Source: JBBQYA01 sp038209155 (GTDB lineage: Bacteria; Bacteroidota; Bacteroidia; Sphingobacteriales; Sphingobacteriaceae). Taken from it: a DNA stretch of 27,213 nt. The stretch's first letter is position 1, and every line of letters starts with the position of its first letter. The stretch lies in the NCBI GenBank assembly GCA_038209155.1, contig JBBQYA010000034.1, forward strand, positions 1-27,213. Reading direction: 5' to 3'. The position numbers and the translations under genes were made by a program. Positions 7,766-16,009 of this stretch are shown piece after piece. The notes below the pieces were generated by a model that was given only the letters and a program-made list of their open reading frames with translations, had not been told where the DNA came from and searched no databases.

Positions 7766-8769
7766 TGAATACTGAAAAGAATATGAAAATTCTTATTATT
7801 CGTTTTAGTTCAATTGGAGATATTGTTTTGACTACTCCAGTAATAAGGTGTTTAAAATTACAAGCGAATGTTGAAATTCATTATTTAACTAAAAATAAAT
7901 TTGTTTCCATTTTAAACTCAAATCCTTATGTACATAAAGTTCATGTTTTAGACGATTATTTTCAAGAAACAATAAAAATTTTAAAATCAGAAAAATTTGA
8001 TTACATCATCGACTTACATAAAAACTTAAGATCCTTAAGAATTAAATTAGCACTTAATTGTAAGAGTTATTCTTTTAATAAGTTAAATTTCAAAAAATGG
8101 TATTTCGTTAATTTGAAAATCAACAAAATGCCGAATTTACATATTGTGGATAGGTATTTTGAAACAACAAAATTTCTATCAATTATAAATGATCAAAAGG
8201 GACTTGATTTTTTTATTCCAGAAAATGTTGATTTACCTTTGGAAATAAAAAATGAAATAGCTGAGATTCCCTATATAGTTTATGCAATCGGAGCTCAACA
8301 TTTTACAAAAAGATTACCTGTCGAAAAAATTATAGAAATAGGTAAGAAAGTTAATTTAAGAATCATTTTAATAGGCGGTGTTGAGGATGAATTAAATGGA
8401 AACATTATTTCAAAAGAAGTTAAAACAGTTTATAATTATTGTGGAAAACTGAGTATTAATCAAAGCGCAATCTTAATAAAAAATTCAAAAATCGTGATAA
8501 GTCATGATACTGGAATGATGCACATTGCGGCAGCTTTTAAAAAGAAAATTATTTCTATTTGGGGAAATACTGTCCCTGCATTTGGTATGATACCTTACCA
8601 AACCAAAGAATTACTACAATCAGAAGTGCTAAATTTACCATGTAGACCGTGCAGTAAAATCGGATTTGATAAATGTCCGAAAGGGCATTTTAATTGTATG
8701 AATTTGCAAAACACAAACATAATAGCAGAAACCGCCAATCAAATTTATGAAAACACTTTATTTAGTTAG
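7765..8769 (+). CDS. Glycosyltransferase family 9 (heptosyltransferase-like)
   Basis: GT9 enzymes transfer ADP-heptose or related sugars to the LPS inner core on the cytoplasmic face of the inner membrane. The N-terminal fold begins with MKILIIRFSSIGDIVLTTPV. The C-terminal donor-binding half has the diagnostic SHDTGMMHIAAAF and ISIWGNTVPAFGMIPY. A cysteine-rich segment (CRPCSKIGFDKCPKG) near the end is typical of Bacteroidota GT9 proteins. The first ATG overlaps the polX stop as TAATG, suggesting coupling; M7 at 7783 is an alternative that starts exactly at the fold. The 3' end overlaps the next gene by 23 bases. The acceptor cannot be told from sequence. Confidence 0.9.
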   Translation: MNTEKNMKILIIRFSSIGDIVLTTPVIRCLKLQANVEIHYLTKNKFVSILNSNPYVHKVHVLDDYFQETIKILKSEKFDYIIDLHKNLRSLRIKLALNCKSYSFNKLNFKKWYFVNLKINKMPNLHIVDRYFETTKFLSIINDQKGLDFFIPENVDLPLEIKNEIAEIPYIVYAIGAQHFTKRLPVEKIIEIGKKVNLRIILIGGVEDELNGNIISKEVKTVYNYCGKLSINQSAILIKNSKIVISHDTGMMHIAAAFKKKIISIWGNTVPAFGMIPYQTKELLQSEVLNLPCRPCSKIGFDKCPKGHFNCMNLQNTNIIAETANQIYENTLFS

Positions 8770-9238
8770 ACATGCAAAAGCAGATTCTAATGATGATAAA
8801 CTTCCAGATTTTGAACGACCTTTAACGAAAAGAGGTATTGAAAACGCCAATGAAATGGCTGGGCGTTTTCTGAATAAAAATCCAATACCTGAACTAATAA
8901 TTAGCAGCCCAGCAATGCGGGCTTTGACTACAGCCCAGATTTTTGCAAAGAAATTTGAAATAAACAACACACAGATAGAAAAAGATCCAGAAATATACGA
9001 ATCGGAAGTTTCTGATTTATTAAGAATTATAAATTCTCAAACAGAACAAATAAATTCATTAATGATCTTTGGACATAATCCAACTTTTTTTGATTTGGTC
9101 AATTATTTAAATCCTACCAGCGTTCACGATTTTCCAACATGTAGCATTGCAAAACTAGAATTCCAAAAAAATAAATGGAATCTAATTAGTAAAAGTTCAG
9201 GAAAATTGATTTATTTCGACTTTTCAAATAATAAATAG
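8747..9238 (+). CDS. SixA-like histidine phosphatase
   Basis: The 163-residue protein belongs to the histidine phosphatase superfamily, branch 1. It opens with LYLVRHAKA, where H9 is the phospho-accepting histidine and the RHA variant is typical of SixA. The second catalytic histidine is H110 in MIFGHNPTF, and E83 is a possible proton donor. SSPAMRALTTAQIF (53-66) is also conserved. E. coli SixA dephosphorylates the Hpt domain of ArcB and the NPr phosphotransfer protein. An Hpt protein is encoded about 5 kb away, but a link is only speculation. It overlaps the GT9 gene by 23 bases, so the two are almost certainly co-transcribed. Confidence 0.88.
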   Translation: MKTLYLVRHAKADSNDDKLPDFERPLTKRGIENANEMAGRFLNKNPIPELIISSPAMRALTTAQIFAKKFEINNTQIEKDPEIYESEVSDLLRIINSQTEQINSLMIFGHNPTFFDLVNYLNPTSVHDFPTCSIAKLEFQKNKWNLISKSSGKLIYFDFSNNK

Positions 9239-9275
9239 TCCAAAACTAATTTCTTTATTTTTACGTTTCCTAACT

Positions 9276-9869
9276 ATGATTTTCAAAAACATAATTGCGT
9301 TTTTACTTTTATCTCCATTTGCTTTTGCTCAAAATTCAAATGTTAAAATATTTAAAAATGAAGCAAAAAATTCATTTGAATATTTAAATAATTTCAGAAG
9401 TAATCCAAAAGAATTTGGAGAAAAAATAGATTTAGATTTATCGAAAGTGAAAGAATCAAAAAACCTAATTTGGGATCAAACATTAGCTGCACAAGCAGAA
9501 CGAAAAGCAATAGATATGGCAACAAATAATTATTTTTCACATATTGATAAAAATGGGTATGGAATGAATTATTATGTAAACAAGTCTGGCTTCAAACTAC
9601 CCGACTATTGGTTGACAGATAAAACAGGAAATCAGGTAGAATCACTCGGTGCCAATAGTTTAGGACCAGACAATTTTATCAATCAATTAATTATAGATAA
9701 AGGAGTTAGCGATAAAGGACACAGAACTCATCTTTTATCCATGAATGAATTTTATTCTAATAATACTCACGTAGGTATTGGTATTGCTTACAATCCAAAT
9801 TCCTATTATAAATATTATTTTTGCATTTTGTTGGCTCCAAAAAATGGTAAAAATTTAATGGATCAATAA
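9276..9869 (+). CDS. Secreted CAP (SCP/PR1-like) domain protein
   Basis: The 197-residue protein has a signal peptide (about 1-18, ending FAFAQ) followed by one CAP domain. Recognisable CAP elements are LIWDQTLAAQAERKAIDMA (64-82), YFSHIDKNG with H89, E123 near VESLG, and GHRTHLLS with H149 in the cavity. The domain ends in a beta strand (HVGIGIAYNP). CAP proteins are exported and often bind lipids or metals; the bacterial role is mostly unknown. No T9SS tail or lipobox cysteine is visible, so it is probably periplasmic or released. It follows the phosphatase gene after 37 bases and may share its transcript. Confidence 0.85.
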   Translation: MIFKNIIAFLLLSPFAFAQNSNVKIFKNEAKNSFEYLNNFRSNPKEFGEKIDLDLSKVKESKNLIWDQTLAAQAERKAIDMATNNYFSHIDKNGYGMNYYVNKSGFKLPDYWLTDKTGNQVESLGANSLGPDNFINQLIIDKGVSDKGHRTHLLSMNEFYSNNTHVGIGIAYNPNSYYKYYFCILLAPKNGKNLMDQ

Positions 9870-9883
9870 ATATTAAATAAAAT

Positions 9884-9903
9884 AATCAGTATTATGACTG
9901 TTT
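9884..9903. terminator. Possible bidirectional terminator between CAP gene and dprA
   Basis: AATCAGT and ACTGTTT pair with one mismatch around a 6-base loop in the 63-base convergent gap. T-rich sequence follows on the minus strand and AT-rich sequence on the plus strand. The stem is short, so this is tentative. Confidence 0.35.
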
Positions 9904-9932
9904 AAATTATTTAATAAATTATTAAATTCTGA

Positions 9933-11030
9933 TTAACTCAGAGCATACATTTTTCCTGGCAAAGAACGAATCATTCCATTCATTTCTAGTTGCAATAAAA
10001 CAGCTGCTAGTTTGCTCATATTCATTTTACTTAACATGCTTAAATCATCAGTTGATTTAGGATTAGGATTTAATAGTTGAACCAGTACTTTTTCATCTTC
10101 TGATAAATCAATTAATAATTTTGTTTGTCTTGCATTTTCTTTTACACTTTGCTCCCATCCCAATAAATAAATAATATCCTTTGCGCTGGTTATTAAATTT
10201 GCTTTATTATTTCTTATTAACAAATTACACCCTTGAGAATATTCATCATTTGCTCTACCAGGATAAGCAAATACATCTCTATTATAATTATTTGCTATTT
10301 CTGCAGTAATTAATGCACCACCACTAAGACCTGCTTCTACTACTACGACTGCATCTACCATTCCTGCAATAATCCGATTTCTCATCGGAAAATTTTCTCT
10401 ATCTGGTTTCGTTTCACTTATAAATTCAGTTAATAAACCACCATTGGCAATCATCTGAATCGCAGTGTTTTTATGTTGAGTTGGGTACAATTTATCTAAA
10501 CCATGTCCTAATATTCCAATGGTGGGAACATTAAATTTCAAACAGGAAGTGTGAGCAGCAATATCAATTCCATAAGCTAAACCGCTAATAATATTAATAT
10601 CAGTAAAAACAGATAAATCTTCAATTAATTTTTCTGTAAGCATTCTGCCATAATCTGTGCTTTTTCTGGTTCCTACAATGGCAATAGATTTTCTGCAATT
10701 AAATTCAGCATTTCCTTTGAAATATAATAGCAAAGGTGCATCTATGCAATGTTTTAGCCGATTTGGAAATTTAGAATCGGTATAAAACAAAGGAGAAATT
10801 TTATGCTTTTCGATAAAATTTAATTCTTTCTCTGCACGTGTAAAAATTTGTCTATTTAAAATAGAATCTACGTTATTCATCGTAACTCCAGGAATTTTAA
10901 TCAAATTCCCTTTTCGCTCTTTAAAAATTTGAGAAGTTGAACCAAATGCACTCAGCAAATTTCTCGCTGTGACATAACCAATACCCGGCAGCATGGTTAA
11001 AGCAATTTTCTCAATTAATTCATTTGGCAT
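9933..11030 (-). CDS. dprA: DNA-processing protein DprA
   Basis: DprA binds incoming single-stranded DNA during natural transformation and loads RecA. The 365-residue protein has an N-terminal HhH/SAM-like region (1-60, LPGIGYVTARNLL), a Rossmann domain (about 112-290) and a C-terminal winged helix (about 308-365). Diagnostic Rossmann motifs are IVGTRKSTDYG (118-128), ISGLAYGIDIAAH (148-160), FPMRNRIIAG (214-223) and VVEAGLSGGALITAE (230-244). It is the last gene of the minus-strand operon, 21 bases after rsmG. It suggests competence for DNA uptake or at least a ssDNA role, since dprA is widespread even in species not known to be competent. Confidence 0.96.
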   Translation of the reverse strand: MPNELIEKIALTMLPGIGYVTARNLLSAFGSTSQIFKERKGNLIKIPGVTMNNVDSILNRQIFTRAEKELNFIEKHKISPLFYTDSKFPNRLKHCIDAPLLLYFKGNAEFNCRKSIAIVGTRKSTDYGRMLTEKLIEDLSVFTDINIISGLAYGIDIAAHTSCLKFNVPTIGILGHGLDKLYPTQHKNTAIQMIANGGLLTEFISETKPDRENFPMRNRIIAGMVDAVVVVEAGLSGGALITAEIANNYNRDVFAYPGRANDEYSQGCNLLIRNNKANLITSAKDIIYLLGWEQSVKENARQTKLLIDLSEDEKVLVQLLNPNPKSTDDLSMLSKMNMSKLAAVLLQLEMNGMIRSLPGKMYALS

Positions 11031-11051
11031 GCATGAAATTAAAAATTAATT

Positions 11052-11675
11052 TTAATTCATTGGTATATAAACTATTGATTTTGTTTCAAAAAATTCTTCT
11101 TTGAAAAATTCTTGGATTGAATAAATTGTAACTGGTGAGTTAATCTCTGATAATTCTTCCTTTAAATCTCCTCCTTTCAAATATAAAACACCATTTGCCA
11201 ATTCATTTCTATTGGTTCTATTGATATTGTTTATCACCCAAGGAATAAATTCTGAAAGTCTACAAACTGCTCTAGAAAGTATAAAATCGTATTTTTGAGA
11301 TATATCTTGAGCCCTTAATTTTTCCGCATTTACGTTTTTTAGTTGCAAAGCTTTTGAAATTTCTTGCACTACTTTCACCTTTTTTCCAATACTATCTACT
11401 AAATGAAATTGAACTTCGGGAAACAAAATTGCCAGAGGAATCCCTGGAAATCCACCTCCAGTACCAATGTCTAAAATAGATGTATTTGGAACAAAAGAAA
11501 TAATTTTTGCAATGGCCAAAGAATGCAAAACATGACGCAAATAAAGATGATCGATATCCTTTCTGGAAATTACATTAATCATTGAATTCCATTCTGAGTA
11601 TAAATTTTGCAAAGATGAGAATTGCTCAATCTGTAATTCAGTTAAATCAGGAAAATAGGTTTTAATAATATCCAA
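11052..11675 (-). CDS. rsmG: 16S rRNA (guanine-N7) methyltransferase RsmG (GidB)
   Basis: RsmG methylates N7 of G527 (E. coli numbering) in 16S rRNA using SAM; its loss gives low-level streptomycin resistance. The 207-residue length is standard. The SAM-binding motif DIGTGGGFPGIPLA is at 69-82, and FILSRAVCRL matches the family's SRAVAxL segment. It lies 5 bases after the sigma factor stop and 21 bases before dprA, so it should be translated from the same message. Confidence 0.96.
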   Translation of the reverse strand: MDIIKTYFPDLTELQIEQFSSLQNLYSEWNSMINVISRKDIDHLYLRHVLHSLAIAKIISFVPNTSILDIGTGGGFPGIPLAILFPEVQFHLVDSIGKKVKVVQEISKALQLKNVNAEKLRAQDISQKYDFILSRAVCRLSEFIPWVINNINRTNRNELANGVLYLKGGDLKEELSEINSPVTIYSIQEFFKEEFFETKSIVYIPMN

Positions 11676-11680
11676 GACTG

Positions 11681-12292
11681 TTATTTTATTTTTGCTTCAC
11701 CAGATTTTTTCAAAACGTTGTATAATAAATCTCTTGCTCTAAACAATTGAGCTTTTACTGTTCCGAGTGGAATATCTAATTCTGCCGCAATCTCTTCATA
11801 GGATTTCTCTTCAAAATATCGTAGCGTTACCAATCTTTTATATCTCGGTGAAAGTTTATCTACTATTTCACGAATCAATAAAGTTTTTTGCTTTTTAATC
11901 ATTAATTCTTCTGGATCCGCAGTATTTGAAGGTAAATCAAAAGTCATTTCTTCACCATCACTTCCTTTCATATTATCAATAGAGAAAGTGCTCAAGCGTT
12001 TTTTACGCATGAAATCAATACAATTATTGGTAGCAATTTTGAAAAGCCAAGTACTAAAAGCAAACTCGGGACGGTATTTTTCTAAATTTTGAAATGCCTT
12101 TCCAAACGTTTCGATGGTAAGATCGGTGGCATCATCACGGTTTGAAGCCATTTTAAGAAGCATAAAAAATATTGCGTCCTTGTATCTTGTCATTAATTCT
12201 GCATACGCTTTCTGATCTCCATTATCAAGCGCAAGCCTAATAAGGTTATAATCTTTTTTTGCATTGTCAGAAAAACCGGGATTTACTTCCAT
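11681..12292 (-). CDS. ECF-like sigma-70 family RNA polymerase sigma factor
   Basis: The 203-residue protein has sigma region 2 (about 24-100; RYKDAIFFMLLKMASNRDDATDLT and FSTWLFKIATNNCIDFMRKKR define the core- and -10-binding helices) and region 4.2 (about 137-195; YEEIAAELDIPLGTVKAQLFRAR is the helix-turn-helix). Regions 1 and 3 are missing, as in the ECF class. No anti-sigma gene lies next to it; neighbours are a glycosyltransferase, whose 3' end it overlaps by 10 bases, and rsmG. The regulon cannot be inferred. An anti-sigma-independent member, controlled by its own transcription, is possible. Confidence 0.93.
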   Translation of the reverse strand: MEVNPGFSDNAKKDYNLIRLALDNGDQKAYAELMTRYKDAIFFMLLKMASNRDDATDLTIETFGKAFQNLEKYRPEFAFSTWLFKIATNNCIDFMRKKRLSTFSIDNMKGSDGEEMTFDLPSNTADPEELMIKKQKTLLIREIVDKLSPRYKRLVTLRYFEEKSYEEIAAELDIPLGTVKAQLFRARDLLYNVLKKSGEAKIK

Positions 12293-13398
12293 CTTGTTTG
12301 TTTTTTAAATATGCCAGCCATCGTAAGACTGAGAAGGTAAAATTGATAAAAAATATCTAATATAGGTGCAAAATAAATCAGATCTGATGATGCTAATTTT
12401 TTCATTGCGGGTTGGAATACTATATAAATTAACATAAAACGAACGATTAATATCGAACATAAAATGATAGGTAAAAACTTGAAGATCAATAAGGTGGTAA
12501 ATAAAGTGTAAAACATCATTGCGCTTATCGCATAAATAACTAACCAATTCTTATGTTCTTTTTTATATAATTTACCTGCTTGGGTATGTCGTAGTTTTTG
12601 TTTAAAAAATTCAGCAAAAGTACTTTTGGGTTCGCTTATGGTAAAGCTTTTTGGAGATATTTCAAGAGTAGTATTTTGCTTATCAGCATGTTGATTTACA
12701 AATAAATCATCGTCTCCAGATTGGATGTGCATGTGCGATGCGAATCCTTTATTTTTAAAAAATAAATTTTTGCGATAAGCTAAATTTCTGCCTACACCCA
12801 TGTAAGTTTTACCCGATAAATGATAGGAAAAATATTGTAATGCTGTATGAAAGGTTTCAAAACGAATAAAAGCATTTAGTAAACCTGGCACTTTTCTGTA
12901 AGGCGAATATCCAAGAACAATGGATTTTTCTGACTTAAAATTTCTTTGCATTAGTGATATCCAATCTTTACTTACTGGATTACAATCAGCATCTGTGTTT
13001 AGAAGCAACTCGTATTTTGCGGCTTTAATTCCCATTGTTAAGGCAAACTTTTTCCCATGTTTAAATCTGTCAAATTCCTCAATTGTTACCACTTTCAAAT
13101 GAGAATATCGTCTTGAAAAATCTTCTAATAAATCTCCAGACCCATCATAAGAGCAGTCATTTACTACTACAACTTCGTATTCTGGATAATCTTGGTTAAG
13201 AATATTTTCCAAAAAATTAGTTAAATTTTCTCTTTCATTTCTCGCACATAAAATCACAGAAACAGGTTCTGGATTTAGCGTAAGTACAGGATTACTTTTG
13301 TACCAAGCTAATTTACTAAAAACGAAAAGATAATAATATACTTGGGTGAGAAATACAATAGCAAAAACCCCAGCAAGAAAATAAATAAGCATTAACAA
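12283..13398 (-). CDS. Membrane-anchored family 2 glycosyltransferase
   Basis: The 371-residue protein has an N-terminal membrane helix (about 4-26), a GT-A domain and two or three C-terminal membrane segments (about 285-365). GT2 signs are VSVILCARNERENL (46-59), VVVNDCSYDGS (77-87), the metal-binding DAD at 136-138 (NTDADC), the SGDDDLF motif (227-233) and a QKLRHTQAGK segment in place of the classical QxxRW. It should transfer a nucleotide sugar to a lipid or polysaccharide at the inner membrane; the product is unknown. It heads the operon with sigma factor, rsmG and dprA. M3 is an alternative start. Confidence 0.88.
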   Translation of the reverse strand: MLMLIYFLAGVFAIVFLTQVYYYLFVFSKLAWYKSNPVLTLNPEPVSVILCARNERENLTNFLENILNQDYPEYEVVVVNDCSYDGSGDLLEDFSRRYSHLKVVTIEEFDRFKHGKKFALTMGIKAAKYELLLNTDADCNPVSKDWISLMQRNFKSEKSIVLGYSPYRKVPGLLNAFIRFETFHTALQYFSYHLSGKTYMGVGRNLAYRKNLFFKNKGFASHMHIQSGDDDLFVNQHADKQNTTLEISPKSFTISEPKSTFAEFFKQKLRHTQAGKLYKKEHKNWLVIYAISAMMFYTLFTTLLIFKFLPIILCSILIVRFMLIYIVFQPAMKKLASSDLIYFAPILDIFYQFYLLSLTMAGIFKKQTRWK

Positions 13399-13438
13399 AT
13401 AAAAATGGTAAGAATTACAAAAAATAACAACTTTTTTG

Positions 13439-13446
13439 CAAAAGTA
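13439..13446 (-). promoter_or_regulatory. Candidate -7 box for the GT2-sigma-rsmG-dprA operon
   Basis: On the minus strand this reads TACTTTTG, matching TAnnTTTG, about 41 bases before the GT2 start codon. It also forms part of a small hairpin-prone repeat (ACTTTT...AAAAGT). No TTTG is seen at the -33 spacing. Confidence 0.4.
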
Positions 13447-13711
13447 ATCTAAGTGTTGATAATTCTTTAATTATTTGAAAAATTGTAAAATTTTTCTAGA
13501 CTAATTAAGAAAATGACGAAATAACTCAAAGAACCTTTCGCGTTCCAGATTGAAACAACATCCTTTTCTTGCCTAAGATATAGTTTATATTTGGAAGCGA
13601 AATTATTGGCAAAAAAAGATTTAGTGGAAAGCTGGAAAAAACGCCACTGCAAAAAAACACCAAAACTATTGATACGAAAACAGTTCAAAATATGGAGTTC
13701 AGCTAAATTTA

Positions 13712-13719
13712 TACCTTTG
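13712..13719 (+). promoter_or_regulatory. Candidate -7 box for tgt
   Basis: TACCTTTG is an exact TAnnTTTG match 31 bases before the tgt ATG, placing a start of transcription about 25 bases upstream of it. A good -33 TTTG is not visible at the expected distance. Confidence 0.45.
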
Positions 13720-13750
13720 ACCTCCTTATATTTTAGGAACAAGAAATAAT

Positions 13751-14881
13751 ATGAAATTTGAGCTTCTGGCAACAGATCCTTCTGGGAATGCGCGTGCAGG
13801 AATTTTGACTACTGCACATGGGAAAATTGAAACACCGATTTTTATGCCTGTGGGCACTGCTGGAACGGTAAAAGCTGTTCACCAGCGTGAAATTAAAAAT
13901 GATATAAAGGCAGAAATAATTTTAGGCAACACCTATCATTTATATTTAAGACCTGGTTTAGATATAATAAAAAAAGCGGGTGGTTTGCATAAATTTATTG
14001 GTTGGGATATGCCCATACTTACAGATAGTGGTGGTTATCAAGTTTATTCACTTTCGGATGTTCGGAAAATCAAAGAAGAGGGTGTTACTTTTCAGTCGCA
14101 TATAGATGGTTCAAAACATTTATTTACGCCAGAAAATGTGATGGATATACAGCGCGTAATTGGTGCAGATATTATTATGGCTTTTGATGAATGCACTCCA
14201 TACCCTTGCGAATATAACTATGCAAAAAGGTCGATGCAAATGACGCATCGCTGGTTGGATAGATGCTGCATACAATTTGACCAGACTGATCCACTTTATG
14301 GTTATGATCAAACACTTTTTCCTATTGTTCAAGGGAGTACTTACAAGGATTTGAGAATACAATCGGCGGAAAAAATTGCGTCATTTAATAGAGAGGGCAA
14401 TGCAATTGGAGGTTTATCCGTTGGAGAACCAGCAGAGGAAATGTATGAAATGACAGATTTAGTGTGTGCAATTTTGCCAAAAGAGAAGCCTAGATATTTG
14501 ATGGGAGTAGGAACACCTATAAATTTACTAGAAAACATTGCATTGGGTATAGATATGTTTGATTGTGTGATGCCTACCAGAAATGCTAGAAATGGAATGC
14601 TTTTTACTGAATTTGGATCTATTAATATTAAAAATGAGAAATGGAAAGATGATTTTAGTCCGATAGATTCTAAAAGTGATTTATTTTCCGATCAACAATA
14701 TTCAAAAGCTTATTTAAGACATTTATCAATTTCTGGAGAGTTATTAGCTTCACAAATTGCTTCTTTACATAACTTGCATTTCTATCTTTGGCTTATGAAA
14801 GAAGCAAGAAAACAGATACTTGCAGGCACATTTAGTAATTGGAAAAATAAAATGGTTGTGCAAATGGCAAATAAATTGTAA
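13751..14881 (+). CDS. tgt: Queuine/preQ1 tRNA-guanine transglycosylase, zinc-cysteine-less form
   Basis: Tgt exchanges G34 of GUN-anticodon tRNAs for preQ1 in queuosine synthesis. The 376-residue length is normal. D92 (LTDSGGYQV) and nucleophile D271 (MFDCVMPTRNARNG) are the two catalytic aspartates, matching E. coli D264 for the latter. MAFDECTPYPC (143-153) and GGLSVGEP (220-227) are also conserved. The zinc site is odd. The positions of the three E. coli cysteines C302, C304 and C307 are S309, L311 and D314 here, while the histidine ligand position keeps H340. Since the offset is a constant 7 residues, the alignment is secure. The gene heads an apparent operon with an LptF/G permease and an EamA transporter. 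Confidence 0.96.
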   Translation: MKFELLATDPSGNARAGILTTAHGKIETPIFMPVGTAGTVKAVHQREIKNDIKAEIILGNTYHLYLRPGLDIIKKAGGLHKFIGWDMPILTDSGGYQVYSLSDVRKIKEEGVTFQSHIDGSKHLFTPENVMDIQRVIGADIIMAFDECTPYPCEYNYAKRSMQMTHRWLDRCCIQFDQTDPLYGYDQTLFPIVQGSTYKDLRIQSAEKIASFNREGNAIGGLSVGEPAEEMYEMTDLVCAILPKEKPRYLMGVGTPINLLENIALGIDMFDCVMPTRNARNGMLFTEFGSINIKNEKWKDDFSPIDSKSDLFSDQQYSKAYLRHLSISGELLASQIASLHNLHFYLWLMKEARKQILAGTFSNWKNKMVVQMANKL

Positions 14882-14917
14882 TTCCATTTATATCGAAATT
14901 AATTTAAATAAACTCTA

Positions 14918-16009
14918 TTGGCAAATTATAAATTACAAAAGTTAGACTGGTATATAATAAAAAAGTATTTAAGTACTTTTTTCTTTACTCTGGGTATTTT
15001 TGTGGCTATTGCAATTGTATTTGATATTACAGAAAAATTAGATAATTTTTTGAATAGAAATGCACCGTTAAAAGAAATAGTATTTAATTATTATTTAAAT
15101 TTTGTGCCTTATTGGGCAAGTGTTTTAAGTCCATTGATTTTATTTATTGCTGTTATTTTTTTTACAGCTCGTATGGCCGATCAAACAGAAATAGTAGCAA
15201 TTTTGAGTAGTGGAGTAAGTTTTAAGCGATTATTATATCCTTATTTTGTTGCATCTTTTTTTCTAGCCATTATTACTTTTGTATTTAATGCTTATGTAAT
15301 TCCAAATTCATCTAAAACTAGAATTGAATTTGAAAATAAATATATTAGACACAAATTTGAATTTAAAGAACGAAATTTTCATATGCAATTGGATAAAGAA
15401 ACATTCATTTACATGGAAAATTATAGTAGCGATATAAATGTTGGATATAAATTTTCTATCGAGAAATTTAAAGATGATGAATTAATTTATAAATTATTAT
15501 CCAATTCAATTTCTTGGGATTCTGTTTCGTCTAAATGGTCAATTCATGATTACAGTATTCGGTATATATATCCTATGAGTGAGAAAATGATATATGGACA
15601 AAAGTTAGACACGATAATGGATTTTTCTCCTAAAGATTTTCAACGAAAAGATAATATCATAGAAACTATGACTTTGACTGAATTGGATAATTATATAAAA
15701 AAGGCTAACATACGAGGAACAGAGAGTATTGACATTTACACTTTTGAGAAAAATAAAATGTATGCTGTACCCTTTTCTACTTTTATTCTTACTTTAATTG
15801 GAGTTTCCTTATCCTCCAAAAAAGTGAGAGGAGGCATAGGAACCCCATTGTTGGTTGGCATAACTTTATGTTTTGCTTATATTTTATTAATGAAATTTTC
15901 TACAACTTTTGCCACAAAAGGTGGGCTACCACCTATTATTGCGGTCTGGATTCCTAATTTAACTTTTGGCATTATCGGTTTATATCTTTTAAAAATTGCA
16001 CCTAAATAA
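14918..16009 (+). CDS. LptF/LptG (YjgP/YjgQ) family permease of the LPS export system
   Basis: LptF and LptG form the membrane part of the LptB2FG ABC transporter that extracts LPS from the inner membrane. The 363-residue protein starts at the family's usual place (KLDWYIIKKYLSTFFFTLGIF). It has three N-terminal membrane helices (about 17-38, 65-85, 104-127), a periplasmic beta domain (about 130-275) and three C-terminal helices. SARxADQTEIVAILSSG-like sequence is seen at 84-99 (ARMADQTEIVAILSSG). The only start that gives the full N-terminus is TTG at 14918; no ATG is near. The following gene overlaps by 14 bases. Whether it is LptF or LptG is not decided here. Confidence 0.9.
   Translation: MANYKLQKLDWYIIKKYLSTFFFTLGIFVAIAIVFDITEKLDNFLNRNAPLKEIVFNYYLNFVPYWASVLSPLILFIAVIFFTARMADQTEIVAILSSGVSFKRLLYPYFVASFFLAIITFVFNAYVIPNSSKTRIEFENKYIRHKFEFKERNFHMQLDKETFIYMENYSSDINVGYKFSIEKFKDDELIYKLLSNSISWDSVSSKWSIHDYSIRYIYPMSEKMIYGQKLDTIMDFSPKDFQRKDNIIETMTLTELDNYIKKANIRGTESIDIYTFEKNKMYAVPFSTFILTLIGVSLSSKKVRGGIGTPLLVGITLCFAYILLMKFSTTFATKGGLPPIIAVWIPNLTFGIIGLYLLKIAPK

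Larger units (their letters stand above)
13399..13750. other. 352-base intergenic region between divergent GT2 and tgt genes
   Basis: This is the only gap above 300 bases. The GT2-proximal 100 bases are very AT-rich and hold the -7 box above. From about 13510 to 13740 the composition is less AT-rich, and both strands stay open: a minus-strand frame of 101 codons (13467-13772) runs into the tgt start. A plus-strand frame with no start codon after its TAA at about 13522 runs about 70 codons, ending at the TAA just before the tgt ATG. Neither translation is recognised. I treat it as non-coding or a degraded remnant. No tRNA, riboswitch or terminator is clear. Confidence 0.5.

Noticed and set aside
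12305..12547. 80-codon minus-strand frame inside the GT2 gene
   Set aside because: It lies in another frame of a well-supported glycosyltransferase gene and shows no family features.
13520..13750. preQ1 riboswitch before tgt
   Set aside because: I looked for the compact H-type pseudoknot pattern with a C-rich loop and A-rich tail and did not see it; tgt is also not the usual target in this phylum.
13467..13772. 101-codon minus-strand frame overlapping the tgt start
   Set aside because: The product is unrecognised, it overlaps the 5' end of tgt on the opposite strand, and an opposite open frame shares most of the region. Listed as a gap oddity instead.
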